Shown: in pieces, positions 29,642 through 38,408 of the stretch | How the letters are laid out: every line of letters starts with the position of its first letter | Position numbering within the stretch: the first letter of the stretch is position 1 | Source of the DNA: Paenibacillus sp. LS1 | Lineage (GTDB): Bacteria; Bacillota; Bacilli; Paenibacillales; Paenibacillaceae | DNA: 64,000 nucleotides | Assembly (NCBI RefSeq): GCF_026013365.1 | Contig: NZ_JAPDOE010000001.1 | Coordinates: forward strand, 1,860,001-1,924,000 | Reading direction: 5' to 3' | Translations under genes and position numbers: made by a program | The notes under the pieces: model-generated | Told to the model about the DNA's origin: nothing | The model's input: only the letters and a program-made list of their open reading frames with translations | Databases searched by the model: none

Positions 29642-30649
29642 TTATAAGGCTTCTGATAGAATGCCTGACTTCAATGCCTGAAGAACCATTCCTCGTAACC
29701 CAGCATCAAAATCATGTTGAAACGAGTCTTGATGTACGATCTCGGGCAACGACGGCATCGGATGATGCTTCCCGTACTGTTTCCATGCTAAATCCAGCTC
29801 TTCTCTCTTCACCCGTTCCTGATAAATGACAATCTGGTGAGGAGCAACGACGGCATTAATCGTTTGCAGAATATGACATACCTGCACTACAAAATCATCG
29901 TTGCTCATGTCACTTTTCCAATCAGGTGAATAAGGAAGATACTTAATCTCACCAAACATCCCTTTATTCCCGCGGATCATCTGTCCATTCAACATCATGC
30001 CCATACCCGGCGGATATCGGTTCGGAAAATAAATGCCTGCTACACTCTGTTGCTTCATATCAGCATGCTGTGTACAGTATCCGTTAATGGCTGCATTAAC
30101 GTCATTTTCCACGAGAACGTTCAGTTGGAACTCGCTCTCGATCTCCCGTATCAGATGTGAATGGATAAGCTCTTCATGACTGCTCACCGTGATGTCCCCA
30201 TCCACGGCTTGTCCCGGAATACCGATGCCGATCATATCAATGGAGGGATACTCCACAATGAAACGCGCGATAAGTTGCAGCACATGCTGTTTATCAAAAG
30301 CAGGCAAGATGCTTTCTTCCTTCAACACAACCTTATTCTCCAGATTCATGACCGTTGCCGAAATCAATTCCTGACCTTTCATCTCTTTGATGTAAAGAAC
30401 CAGAGCAAGCTTGAAATTATAATTATATCGATATGCCTGAGCAGGGCGACCACCGTTAGACGGAAGCACTTTATCCTGAAACAACTCTCCGCCATCACAT
30501 AATTCCTGAATCAGCGCATTAATGGTAACAACACTAAGATTGGTTAGTGAAGCTAATTGCGGTTTAGTCGCCGTCTCCATCTGCTGCATGACTTCACGCA
30601 CATTATTCAAATTGATGTATTTCATCATTGTAGCGTTGGCTTTTTTCAT
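29642..30649 (-). CDS. ROK-family transcriptional regulator, degenerate sugar-kinase domain
   Basis: 335 residues from ATG 30649 (AGAGGG upstream, close spacing); a TTG at 30685 without RBS would add 12 residues. The N-terminus is a winged HTH (KPQLASLTNLSVVTINALIQEL ... GGRPAQAYRYN). The remainder is a ROK fold with IGIGIPGQAVDG and VENDVNAAINGY. The zinc motif CxCGxxGCxE of ROK proteins is absent and the sugar-binding EIGH is replaced by GEIKYL, so kinase activity is unlikely and the ligand may differ from ordinary hexoses. Target unknown; the acetyltransferase 28 bp downstream is the obvious candidate. Confidence 0.8.
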   Translation of the reverse strand: MKKANATMMKYINLNNVREVMQQMETATKPQLASLTNLSVVTINALIQELCDGGELFQDKVLPSNGGRPAQAYRYNYNFKLALVLYIKEMKGQELISATVMNLENKVVLKEESILPAFDKQHVLQLIARFIVEYPSIDMIGIGIPGQAVDGDITVSSHEELIHSHLIREIESEFQLNVLVENDVNAAINGYCTQHADMKQQSVAGIYFPNRYPPGMGMMLNGQMIRGNKGMFGEIKYLPYSPDWKSDMSNDDFVVQVCHILQTINAVVAPHQIVIYQERVKREELDLAWKQYGKHHPMPSLPEIVHQDSFQHDFDAGLRGMVLQALKSGILSEAL

Positions 30650-30793
30650 AACCCTCTCGTTTCTACTCTGGTTCAATTGAGCCAAAGCAATGATATCGAT
30701 GTCATTTCACACCATATCATAACATAATGCCTTACTCGAACACATGAGTTCCATCGTGCTGGCAAGGGATCGAAACGGCAGAGCTACTCTGGT
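30650..30793. other. short intergenic region
   Basis: Between the ROK-like gene start and the small membrane protein stop. No ORF or clear hairpin is seen. Confidence 0.3.
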
Positions 30794-30910
30794 TTACTCA
30801 AACAAATCATCCATCGACTTCACAGGCTTCACTTCTATCGGCTGCTTTGACAAGACCATACATGCATAGGTACCTGCCCAAATTATAACTGCCATAATAA
30901 CGTAGACCAT
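30794..30910 (-). CDS. 38-residue single-helix membrane protein
   Basis: ATG 30910 lies nine bases after GGGAGG and the frame ends in TAA at 30794. The product has a hydrophobic helix (VYVIMAVIIWAGTYACMVL) and then a polar tail, SKQPIEVKPVKSMDDLFE. An overlapping ORF starting four bases earlier gives a nonsense composition. The RBS, helix and acidic tail support a real small protein. No family is recognised. It stands alone behind a palindrome-rich leader. Confidence 0.55.
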   Translation of the reverse strand: MVYVIMAVIIWAGTYACMVLSKQPIEVKPVKSMDDLFE

Positions 30911-31113
30911 CCATGCTAACCTCCCTGTTTCCTGCGAATTATGATTTTGCGGCTAGCCGCTTCTATAGTATTTAATAAATATACTTTATAAAGTGTATAT
31001 CGTAAGTATGCGAGGATGATCCTTTTTTGTCAATATGATTTGTCCGAGTCCTTTTAAATCCGAGAAACAAGTGGGAAGTATTACAAAAACACGTATTATC
31101 TCGGTGCCAATAG
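30911..31113 (-). promoter_or_regulatory. palindrome-rich upstream region of the small membrane protein gene
   Basis: Contains GCGGCTAGCCGC (perfect 12-bp palindrome near 30950) and a near-perfect 20-bp palindrome around ACTTTATAAAGT at 30983-30994. The AT-rich palindrome sits where a promoter and operator would be expected. Confidence 0.4.
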
Positions 31114-31164
31114 AAAATAGCCGCCACCAGAATCATCTATTTGATCCTGATGGCAGCTATTTTT
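31114..31164 (-). terminator. terminator of the four-helix membrane protein gene
   Basis: AAAATAGCCGCCACCAG pairs with CTGATGGCAGCTATTTT around a long loop. The sequence, including loop bases (AATCATCTATTTGATC), resembles the terminator at 28927. Confidence 0.75.
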
Positions 31165-31182
31165 AAAACATTAGAGAGCTAT

Positions 31183-31638
31183 TTATTTCGAGTATTTCTT
31201 CTGTATGCCGGGCAATAAGGTCACAACCTGAATACCCACTCCCCATGCAAAATAGACCAAGTGAATGAGAGAAACATCCTGAATCCAGTACACCTGCACC
31301 ATAATCCAGATGATGAGAGCAAAACCCGTATACAAGGAAAAAGACCAAGCCCAGTAACGGTCAGGATAAAGATTCAATCTCTCACCCAGCCCACAATGAA
31401 CGTAGCGGAAGAGCGAGATAGCAATCATTGTAGGCATCACGCCAAGGACCAGCAATAGGATGATCCCCGGGAACAAAAAACTGGAAAACGGAGAACGCTC
31501 CAACAAAGATTCAGGCAAATTCACCATACTTCCAGATGGGTCCATGATTAAAGTGACGCCTCCAACGATTGCCCCAACCCCCAGAATTCCATTCATCAAA
31601 ATGAGTAACCACGACCTACCCATACGCTGCTTCATCAT
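31183..31638 (-). CDS. four-helix integral membrane protein, unknown function
   Basis: 151 residues with four predicted membrane helices (LLILMNGILGVGAIVGGVTLI, FLFPGIILLLVLGVMPTMIAI, WSFSLYTGFALIIWIMVQVYW, SLIHLVYFAWGVGIQVVTLL). ATG 31638, or the adjacent ATG 31635, follows AAGGAGCAATTC. No catalytic or binding motif is seen; it resembles small uncharacterised Bacillales membrane proteins. Stand-alone gene. Confidence 0.75.
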   Translation of the reverse strand: MMKQRMGRSWLLILMNGILGVGAIVGGVTLIMDPSGSMVNLPESLLERSPFSSFLFPGIILLLVLGVMPTMIAISLFRYVHCGLGERLNLYPDRYWAWSFSLYTGFALIIWIMVQVYWIQDVSLIHLVYFAWGVGIQVVTLLPGIQKKYSK

Positions 31639-31807
31639 GAATTGCTCCTTCCGTTCTCTTATTTCCCAACCTCATACATTCATGCATGGAGGATTATTTT
31701 CTAACCTTCTGCTACCCATTCTCACACATCACGCGCATTGTTCCTGTGCTTCTTTTCACTATATAAGGCAAAAACGTTCAAGAGAATTATTTGCCCACGA
31801 ACAAATA

Positions 31808-31839
31808 GGGCTTAAATCGCCATTAAACGATTTAAGCCC
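31808..31839 (-). terminator. terminator of the nik/cnt-like operon
   Basis: GGGCTTAAATCG and CGATTTAAGCCC form a perfect 12-bp stem with an 8-base loop just downstream of the MFS gene stop. Confidence 0.85.
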
Positions 31840-31853
31840 TGTCCCAATCTAGT

Positions 31854-33086
31854 TTAAACAGATGACCTTGCCATCCAGCGCCTGCTCAAGACTACAAATA
31901 CAGCAACACACAGAGTAGCTCCAGCGGATATCCAGAACATGTCTCCGTAACCGGTATAGTCAGCCGTCATACCTAACACGAGGCTACCAATTACGGTTCC
32001 CAAATCAGACATAGAGATAAACAACCCCATCCATACTTTTCGTCTTTCTTGTCCGAGTACGATACTCAGGTAAGCGGCAAGCACGGGATACACGTTGGCG
32101 ATACCGTAGCCGATCGCGGCGCCGCCACCATACAGTACCCACGCCTTGCCTGTCAACGGGGCAATCGCCACCAGTGCCAGACCTATCGTAATTGAAACTA
32201 ACAGCATACCCACATATGCGGAATGCCAGTTTCCGTCCGAAGGCAGGTTCTTACGGAAAGCAAATCTCGCCGTCACGATCACGCCCGATTGAACAGCAAA
32301 AAACAACCCCGCATTGCCAATTCCGATCTGTATCACATACAAGGCAAGAAACGCCGTTACCGCGCCAAACCCAATCGTCGCGCTCATCATCACGAGGCTG
32401 CTGAGCATGAAGTGACGGTTCCAGAGCGTAGATCGTACACCCCCAGCTATATCATGCTTGGTTGCCTTCTGCTCGGCAGAAGTCTTTGTCACTTTGATAT
32501 GTTTCGTAGCTCTGCCTATTCCATAGGACGCGATGAGCGTCAACACGCCAAGAACCATAAGTCCCGTGTAAAATCCATTCATGCCTGCTTTGTCCCAAGC
32601 GATCCACCCCAGTGCGGGCATCATGACCGAGGGTAACAAACCAAATAGCAAATACAGAGACAATCCCTGAGCGCGGTCACGTTTGGACACCAGGTCCATG
32701 ACGGCCATTTGCACAGCAAGCGAAAAAAAAGCGGCGACCGCGCCTTGCAAACCCCGGATAATAATGTAAGAAATATTCCCTTGCCACACAAACAATAGCA
32801 AAACAAATAGATGCCCCACCAGGATATAACGCAGAATTCGAGCAATCCCGATTCGTTCAACGACGATTCCCGCCCATGGTCGCAGCAGCATGCTGACTAG
32901 CAAATACGTCCCCACGATCATGCCGATCTGGTCGTTCCCAAAACCAATGCTTCGCGTGTAGAGCGGTAATATCATCTGAACGAAGGCGTTAGCACTGTAA
33001 AATAAAAAAGTAAGGGCATACAGGCGTAGCACCGCGGGAGAAAATGCACCGTTGCGGCTGTCTGCCAAACTTTCACCTCGATTCAT
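31854..33086 (-). CDS. MFS transporter at the end of a metal-chelate import operon
   Basis: 410 residues, about 12 membrane helices, major facilitator superfamily with the loop 2-3 region RPWAGIVVERIGIARIL. It overlaps the upstream ATPase gene by 4 bp (ATGA), so it is translationally coupled to a NikABCDE-type importer. In staphylococcal cnt loci an MFS protein (CntE) in the same final position exports the opine metallophore. By position this is a CntE-like exporter; sequence alone shows only a generic drug/metabolite MFS. Substrate unproven. Confidence 0.8.
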   Translation of the reverse strand: MNRGESLADSRNGAFSPAVLRLYALTFLFYSANAFVQMILPLYTRSIGFGNDQIGMIVGTYLLVSMLLRPWAGIVVERIGIARILRYILVGHLFVLLLFVWQGNISYIIIRGLQGAVAAFFSLAVQMAVMDLVSKRDRAQGLSLYLLFGLLPSVMMPALGWIAWDKAGMNGFYTGLMVLGVLTLIASYGIGRATKHIKVTKTSAEQKATKHDIAGGVRSTLWNRHFMLSSLVMMSATIGFGAVTAFLALYVIQIGIGNAGLFFAVQSGVIVTARFAFRKNLPSDGNWHSAYVGMLLVSITIGLALVAIAPLTGKAWVLYGGGAAIGYGIANVYPVLAAYLSIVLGQERRKVWMGLFISMSDLGTVIGSLVLGMTADYTGYGDMFWISAGATLCVAVFVVLSRRWMARSSV

Positions 33087-33946
33087 GCCAATGCACCTTT
33101 CCGCTGCCCTGCCTCAACACAGAAAGGTCTGTTCTTTCGAATCGTGCCCGACTCTGGATGTCCGGACAGTGAGGCGTCTAATAACTGCTTAACCGCAGGC
33201 TCGCGGGATGTCTTCATCTCGTCCATCGTCGAGAAGTTTCCGCAGAGGCTACCCTGATCCAATACAGCCCAACGGTCACATAGCGCAAATGCAGCCTTCA
33301 GGTTATGTGTGATGAACACGTAGGACATGTCTTGTTGTTCCTTCAAATTGCGTAGAATCTGGATGATATTCACTTGGTTAGCTACATCAAGGCTGCTGAC
33401 AGCTTCATCCAGCACAATAAAGCTGGGTCTGGAGATTATGGCTCGTGCAATGCTGATTCGTTGCAGTTGTCCGCCGCTGAATTGTCTTGGCAACTTGTTC
33501 ATAGCACTTGTGCTTAGCCCCACCAGGTCTAGTGATTCGCCAATGCGATAATTTTTCTCCGTGTGCGTCAAACGCTCGAAATTGCCAAGCGGCTCCCCGA
33601 TGATTTGTGCTACTGTCATCTTCGGATTCACCGAGGAATAACAATCCTGAAATACGGCTTGTACATGTCTTCGTAATTGTTTCTTCGTTTGTTTGTCGCT
33701 AGTGTACATATCCTTACCATGAATACGTACTGAGCCCAATTGAGGGCGTTGCAGACCAAGCATGATTTTCCCGAGGGTGCTTTTGCCTGCACCGCTCCCC
33801 CCTAACAAACCGATGCATTGACCTGCCTCCAGCGTCATGGAGATATCTTGTACCACCGCTCCCTGCGACCTCTGTTTCGATTTCCACCATGATCTGTTCA
33901 CAGAATCATATGTGTGAGTGACGCCGGAAAGTTCTAGCAGTGCCAT
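33083..33946 (-). CDS. nikE: ATP-binding subunit, nickel/opine-metallophore-type importer
   Basis: 287 residues. Walker A GGSGAGKST, Q-loop VFQDCYSSVNPKMTV, signature FSGGQLQR, Walker B FIVLDEAVSSLD, H-loop VFITHNLKAA. In Walker B the usual DEPT is DEAV, while the catalytic glutamate is kept. ATG 33946 follows GGGGGAAAATA; ATG 33967, which overlaps nikD, is an alternative. Second NBD of the importer (NikE/CntF role). Confidence 0.85.
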   Translation of the reverse strand: MALLELSGVTHTYDSVNRSWWKSKQRSQGAVVQDISMTLEAGQCIGLLGGSGAGKSTLGKIMLGLQRPQLGSVRIHGKDMYTSDKQTKKQLRRHVQAVFQDCYSSVNPKMTVAQIIGEPLGNFERLTHTEKNYRIGESLDLVGLSTSAMNKLPRQFSGGQLQRISIARAIISRPSFIVLDEAVSSLDVANQVNIIQILRNLKEQQDMSYVFITHNLKAAFALCDRWAVLDQGSLCGNFSTMDEMKTSREPAVKQLLDASLSGHPESGTIRKNRPFCVEAGQRKGALA

Positions 33947-33959
33947 TATTTTCCCCCGT

Positions 33960-34775
33960 TCATTCATTCAACCGACTGTGTAGCAATTCTTGTGTATAGG
34001 CATGTTGTGGTCGATTGAATATGGATAATACATCATTATGTTCCACGACCCGTCCTTCATGCATCACGATGACCTCATCTGCCATCTCTGCGATGACGTC
34101 AAGATCATGCGTAATAAGCAGAATGGCAACATCCTGATTCATCCGCAGCCTCTCTAGTTCCTCCAATACATGGTATTGATTAATCGTATCGAGCGCTGTG
34201 GTGGGCTCGTCCGCAATGACGATGGAGGGTGACAGGCACATCGTCAGCGCAATCAATACACGTTGCAGCATGCCTCCGCTAAGCTCGAACGGATATCGTT
34301 TGAGAAGTTCCGGCGGATCAGGCAGCCTTACACTTTCAAGTGCCTGCACGGCCAGTGTTAACGCATCCTTTTTACTACACCGGGTATGTGTGCGGATCGT
34401 TTCGACAAATTGGCTTCCGATGCTATGAACAGAAACCAGCGCATTCATTGGGTTTTGAACAATATACCCGATGTCATTTCCGCGAATGGTGCGTAACTGC
34501 TCTTCAGCCATGCCGTTCAGTTCATTACCCCTCAGTCTGATGCTGCCGTTTACACGGATGGCAGGATCGAGTAGCTGAAGAATGGATCGGCAGGTTAGCG
34601 TTTTACCGCTACCACTCTGTCCTGCAATACCTACGACGCGTCCTGAATATATCGAAAACGAAACATCATGCAGCAATCGCTGAGAAATTCCATCTTCAAT
34701 CACATCGGCACAGACATTATCGAGTGCAAGCAATGGTTCAGGAGCTGCCAATCTGACGTGATGTTCTTCGAACAT
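33960..34775 (-). CDS. nikD: ATP-binding subunit, nickel/opine-metallophore-type importer
   Basis: 271 residues. Walker A GQSGSGKT, Q-loop YIVQNPMNALVSVHSIG, signature LSGGMLQR, Walker [14 protein letters not shown]-loop LLITHDLDV, ending with NRPQHAYTQELLHS typical of peptide/nickel ATPases. Overlaps the nikC-like gene by 38 bp. First NBD of the importer (NikD/CntD role). Confidence 0.87.
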   Translation of the reverse strand: MFEEHHVRLAAPEPLLALDNVCADVIEDGISQRLLHDVSFSIYSGRVVGIAGQSGSGKTLTCRSILQLLDPAIRVNGSIRLRGNELNGMAEEQLRTIRGNDIGYIVQNPMNALVSVHSIGSQFVETIRTHTRCSKKDALTLAVQALESVRLPDPPELLKRYPFELSGGMLQRVLIALTMCLSPSIVIADEPTTALDTINQYHVLEELERLRMNQDVAILLITHDLDVIAEMADEVIVMHEGRVVEHNDVLSIFNRPQHAYTQELLHSRLNE

Positions 34776-35619
34776 TGCGGGTGCTCCTTTCCTTCACTTT
34801 TTTAACGCCGAGTAGTTGAGAGAGTGACTCCCCCAGTACATTGAATGCGGTGACGACAAGTAAAATACACAATCCCGGATATAACATTAGAGAAGGGTGC
34901 TCGCGCAAATAGCCGCGTCCTTCATTAATCATCGCACCCCATTCCGCAGTAGGTGGTTGAATGCCGAGTCCCAGGAAGGAAAGAGCTGAAATATCCATGA
35001 TGGCCCACCCCATCTCTAACGTACCGATCACCACGATTTGCGGGAAAATATGCGGAAAAACGTGTCTCCTCAAGATCGTTAATCGGCTGGAACCGCTAAT
35101 GAGGGCCGCTAGCAAATACGGCTCGGAACGCATATGCAAAACCAGCCCCCGGGTCATACGTGCATAGTACACCCACTGTACCAGTAGCAGTGCAATAATA
35201 ACCTGATATATCCCTGGTCCAAGCATACCGACGATGCCAAGCACAAGGACGAGGTTCGGAAATGCAAGCATGCCATCGCAGATCCGCATTAACAGCTGAT
35301 CCAGCCATCCGCCTACATAACCGGATAACATGCCTATTGATACCCCAACCAACACGGAGACCAGAAAGACTCCCAGCACCAGTCCAAATGTAATCCGAAC
35401 ACCATAGATGAGTCTGGACAACACATCCCTGCCCAAATGGTCGGTACCCAGCCAATGCTCAGCCGAGGATGGAACAAGTTTGTCCGCCATTTGTATCTGG
35501 TTCGGATCATGGGGAGCAATCCATGGAGCAAAGATCGCTGTTACTGCGCAAACACCCAAAAAGAAAAGGCACAAGGCTACGACCAACCGTTTACCAAAAA
35601 TCAAACTTTTTAATTTCAT
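34738..35619 (-). CDS. nikC: permease subunit NikC/CntC-like
   Basis: 293 residues. DppC/NikC family: WLGTDHLGRDVLSRLIYGVR, the EAA loop SGSSRLTILRRHVFPHIFPQ, and LSFLGLGIQPPTAEWGAM. Six or so membrane helices at normal family length, in contrast to the extended permease at 25508. It starts 4 bp after the nikB-like gene and overlaps the ATPase gene by 38 bp at its 3' end. Confidence 0.88.
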   Translation of the reverse strand: MKLKSLIFGKRLVVALCLFFLGVCAVTAIFAPWIAPHDPNQIQMADKLVPSSAEHWLGTDHLGRDVLSRLIYGVRITFGLVLGVFLVSVLVGVSIGMLSGYVGGWLDQLLMRICDGMLAFPNLVLVLGIVGMLGPGIYQVIIALLLVQWVYYARMTRGLVLHMRSEPYLLAALISGSSRLTILRRHVFPHIFPQIVVIGTLEMGWAIMDISALSFLGLGIQPPTAEWGAMINEGRGYLREHPSLMLYPGLCILLVVTAFNVLGESLSQLLGVKKVKERSTRNVRRTSRQIGSS

Positions 35620-35623
35620 GTCA

Positions 35624-36565
35624 CTACCTACTCCTTTCTTGCAAAGAAAGCCTCGGATCGGCAGCCATGTGCAGAAGGTCGGTTAGGAGACTTGTGCATA
35701 AGTAAAGACAGGCAGCAAAAAAAACATAGCCCTGAATGACTGGCAAATCGCGGTTGAAAATAGATTCCACGAAAAACCGGCCCAGACCGGGCCAAGAGAA
35801 CACTCGTTCCACTACAATTGTTCCCGTAATAAGCCTGCCCAGATTCATTCCGAATCCAGTAATGATAGGGAGTATGGCCAGTCGAACCACGTGTCTAAGC
35901 ATGATGCTGCGCGGCTTTAGTCCTCGTGTATGGGCATAGTCCACGTAAGCCTGCTTGAGTTGTTCCAAAATACTCTCGCGAAATAATCGGGCATAGGTTG
36001 CCACAAGTGCCAAAGAAAGTGTCAAGGATGGCAAAATCAAATGCTGCCATGTGCCCTTTCCTTCCACCGGAAGCAAGTCCCAGTGGAGAGCAAACAGATA
36101 GATCAGTAAGTACCCCAGCATGAATTGCGGTAAGGAAGCGCCGATGTAGGAAAGAATGCGTACCGCGTAATCTACCCACCGCCCGGCGTGTACGGCTGAG
36201 AAATAACCTAGTGTGACAACGGCTACGAAAGCGATCAACATACTGCTGCCCGTCAACTGCAACGTTGCCGGCAGCCGTTGCCAGATCTCTCCCCAGACAG
36301 ACTTGGAGGACAGGTACGACGTCCCGAGGTCCAACTTCAGCATGCGAACAGCGGATTGCACGTACTGGGACATGAACGAATCGTCCAGCCCCAGCTCTGC
36401 CCTCTTCTCTTGCAGCATTTGCGCGTTAGGCTTGATATGAGCTGCCGAGAAGTACGCCTCGGCCGGATCCACCGGGGAAAGCCTCATTAGCACGAATGCC
36501 ACAAAGGTGGCGAACAGCACGAGTGGAACCAGCGTCAGTGCTCTTCTGAAAATATAACCTGCCAT
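35624..36565 (-). CDS. nikB: permease subunit NikB/CntB-like
   Basis: 313 residues. Close in pattern to E. coli NikB: IFRRALTLVPLVLFATFVAFVLMRLSP at the N-terminus, LGLDDSFMSQYVQSAVRMLKLDLGTSY, EAA-like YAHTRGLKPRSIMLRHVVRLAILP, and VVERVFSWPGLGRFFVESIFNRDLPVIQG. ATG 36565 follows AAGGTAGGG. Forms the translocation pore with the NikC-like subunit. Confidence 0.88.
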   Translation of the reverse strand: MAGYIFRRALTLVPLVLFATFVAFVLMRLSPVDPAEAYFSAAHIKPNAQMLQEKRAELGLDDSFMSQYVQSAVRMLKLDLGTSYLSSKSVWGEIWQRLPATLQLTGSSMLIAFVAVVTLGYFSAVHAGRWVDYAVRILSYIGASLPQFMLGYLLIYLFALHWDLLPVEGKGTWQHLILPSLTLSLALVATYARLFRESILEQLKQAYVDYAHTRGLKPRSIMLRHVVRLAILPIITGFGMNLGRLITGTIVVERVFSWPGLGRFFVESIFNRDLPVIQGYVFFAACLYLCTSLLTDLLHMAADPRLSLQERSR

Positions 36566-36584
36566 GAGCGGCCCTACCTTTTCT

Positions 36585-38210
36585 TTATTTTAGGTGAATG
36601 CTGTTAAAGGGATGATCCCATCTGCTCTCCGGGAATGAAACGTTCTCCAGTGATTTCTGGTATACATTATATTGGCGAATATAGGAAAGAGGGATAATGA
36701 CCGATTCATCCTGAATTTTTTGTAAAATCTGATCATAAAGCGCCTGTCTCTGTTTCTCGTCAACGGAAGCCAATACTTGCCTGATCTGTTCATCAAGCTC
36801 TGCCTTGCCTTCAATATTGAGATGTGCCTCGGCAATGCCGAAGGTAGGCTCGGCTACTGCATTGACTAATGTATGAGGATCATAGGGCACACCGGAGTTG
36901 AACCAGAAGTTCATGTCATAGTCACCCTCACGGGCACGTTTGGTCTGTTCGGTCAGCTCAAGTCCCGTCAACTTAAGTTCAACGCCAAGTCCTGCCCATT
37001 CAGCCTGAAGTGTCTCACCCATCGCTTTCTGGATGCGGTCCGTTGTATCGTACATCAGCTCAAACGACAGCTTCTCGCCATCCTTCTCTCTGGTACCGCC
37101 TGACGCTGGAACCTTCCATCCTGCCTCGTCCAGATAAGCTGCTGCTTTGGAAGCATCATACGCAAATCCCTGGAACGATTGGCTAACGTAAGGATAATCA
37201 GTTGTAAGTACCTGCGTCGCAGGCTGTTCCACATCTGACGTAATACCTTTAACCATCGCAGCCTTGTCGAATCCGTGATGCAGAGCAAGCCTCACTCGCA
37301 GATCCGCCAGTTTTTCATTCTGCGTATTCAGGATTAAGTTACGCGTGCCCAATGGTCCCGATAATGCCGTTTCGAATTCCTCGTTCTTCTGCAAACGCGT
37401 GAATTCATCCAAACTAATGGAACCCTCTCCGAAAATGAGGTCAAGATCGCCTTTCTCAAAGGCCAGGACCCGGGTTTCGGCATCCGGTATGATGCGGACC
37501 GTAATCTTGTCCAATTCGGGCTGTTCGCCCCAATAGTTCGGGTTTTTCACGAATACGCTGTATTCGTCCTGCTTGTATTCTTCAAGCATCCACGGCCCCG
37601 TGCCGATGGGAGACTGAATGCTCTCTAGCGTATTATCCCCTTCCGGGAAGCCTGCATCAGCCAAGAAGCGGAATGGACGCACGGTCGTTAAGTCCTGCAA
37701 AACCGGATAATACGGCTCTGACATGACAAGCTTGACGGTATACTCGTCCACAAGATCGATGTGATCCAGCAATTTAGCCGTTCCCAGCCAACTATGCGTA
37801 GTCTTGTTTTGCAGGATTGCATCCATGTTACGCTTGACACTAGCGGCGTTGAACGGTGTTCCGTCCGAGTATTGAACATCATCTCGAAGATGGAAAGTAT
37901 ATTCTTTGCCGTCCTTACTAATCTCCCAACTGGTGGCCAAATGAGGCTTGATTTCTCCGCCTTCGCCGTACGCAACCAGCGGTTCGTAAATCATGGATTG
38001 GGAGAACAACTGTGATGGATAGTACGCGTGCGGATTAGACGGACCCAAATCCCTCATCCATGAAACTGTTATTTCTTTAACTCTCTCCTGTTCCCCGTTA
38101 GCTGACGCAGATGGTGCTGCCTCCTCTTTTTTGGAACATGCCGCTGTTACAGCAAGCAGAAGCATACATAGCATGATAATTATGCCATGGAATATTTTTC
38201 TCTTTTGCAT
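36585..38210 (-). CDS. nikA: nickel/metallophore-type substrate-binding lipoprotein NikA/CntA-like
   Basis: 541 residues. Lipobox AVTAAC lipidates Cys25. The mature protein follows E. coli NikA and S. aureus CntA closely: SQSMIYEPLVAYGEGGEIKPHLA, TFHLRDDVQYSDGTPFNA, IGTGPWMLEEYKQDEYSVFVKN, PDAETRVLAFEKGDLDLIFG and YDPHTLVNA. Lobe order is normal, unlike the protein at 27093. It should bind a chelated metal (nickel, cobalt, or an opine-metal complex). First gene of a six-gene operon, with GGGGGC RBS. A Fur-like box overlaps the promoter, which points to iron limitation as a signal. Confidence 0.88.
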   Translation of the reverse strand: MQKRKIFHGIIIMLCMLLLAVTAACSKKEEAAPSASANGEQERVKEITVSWMRDLGPSNPHAYYPSQLFSQSMIYEPLVAYGEGGEIKPHLATSWEISKDGKEYTFHLRDDVQYSDGTPFNAASVKRNMDAILQNKTTHSWLGTAKLLDHIDLVDEYTVKLVMSEPYYPVLQDLTTVRPFRFLADAGFPEGDNTLESIQSPIGTGPWMLEEYKQDEYSVFVKNPNYWGEQPELDKITVRIIPDAETRVLAFEKGDLDLIFGEGSISLDEFTRLQKNEEFETALSGPLGTRNLILNTQNEKLADLRVRLALHHGFDKAAMVKGITSDVEQPATQVLTTDYPYVSQSFQGFAYDASKAAAYLDEAGWKVPASGGTREKDGEKLSFELMYDTTDRIQKAMGETLQAEWAGLGVELKLTGLELTEQTKRAREGDYDMNFWFNSGVPYDPHTLVNAVAEPTFGIAEAHLNIEGKAELDEQIRQVLASVDEKQRQALYDQILQKIQDESVIIPLSYIRQYNVYQKSLENVSFPESRWDHPFNSIHLK

Positions 38211-38227
38211 CGTAAAGCCCCCTTAAA

Positions 38228-38256
38228 ACATTATTGAGAATGAAAATCATCTTCAA
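38228..38256 (-). promoter_or_regulatory. Fur-like box over the nikA promoter
   Basis: GAGAATGAAAATCATCTTC (38236-38254) matches 15 of 19 positions of the Fur consensus GATAATGATAATCATTATC. On the minus strand it lies between TTGAAG (38256-38251) and TAATGT (38233-38228), 17 bp apart, so binding would occlude the promoter. It also lies in the divergent region of the AraC gene. Confidence 0.65.
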
Positions 38257-38408
38257 TTTATGTTAAGGAGTTTGGTATGATTGAACAATGGATATATTTC
38301 TGATTTTTTATAGCACAAAAAACAGAACAGGGCTTGCGACAATAGACTTGTCTATGCTTGTCTTGCTTGGAATCGCTGTTCAAAATACATCTGATTAAGG
38401 AGCACAGC

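Noticed and set aside
30774..30914. Alternative 35-codon ORF starting at the ATG at 30914
   Set aside because: Overlaps the 38-residue membrane protein in another frame but gives a protein of random composition and a closer-than-ideal RBS.
36585..38210. NikA-like protein as a second permuted SBP
   Set aside because: Its motifs occur in the normal order from YEPL to the C-terminal YDPH region.
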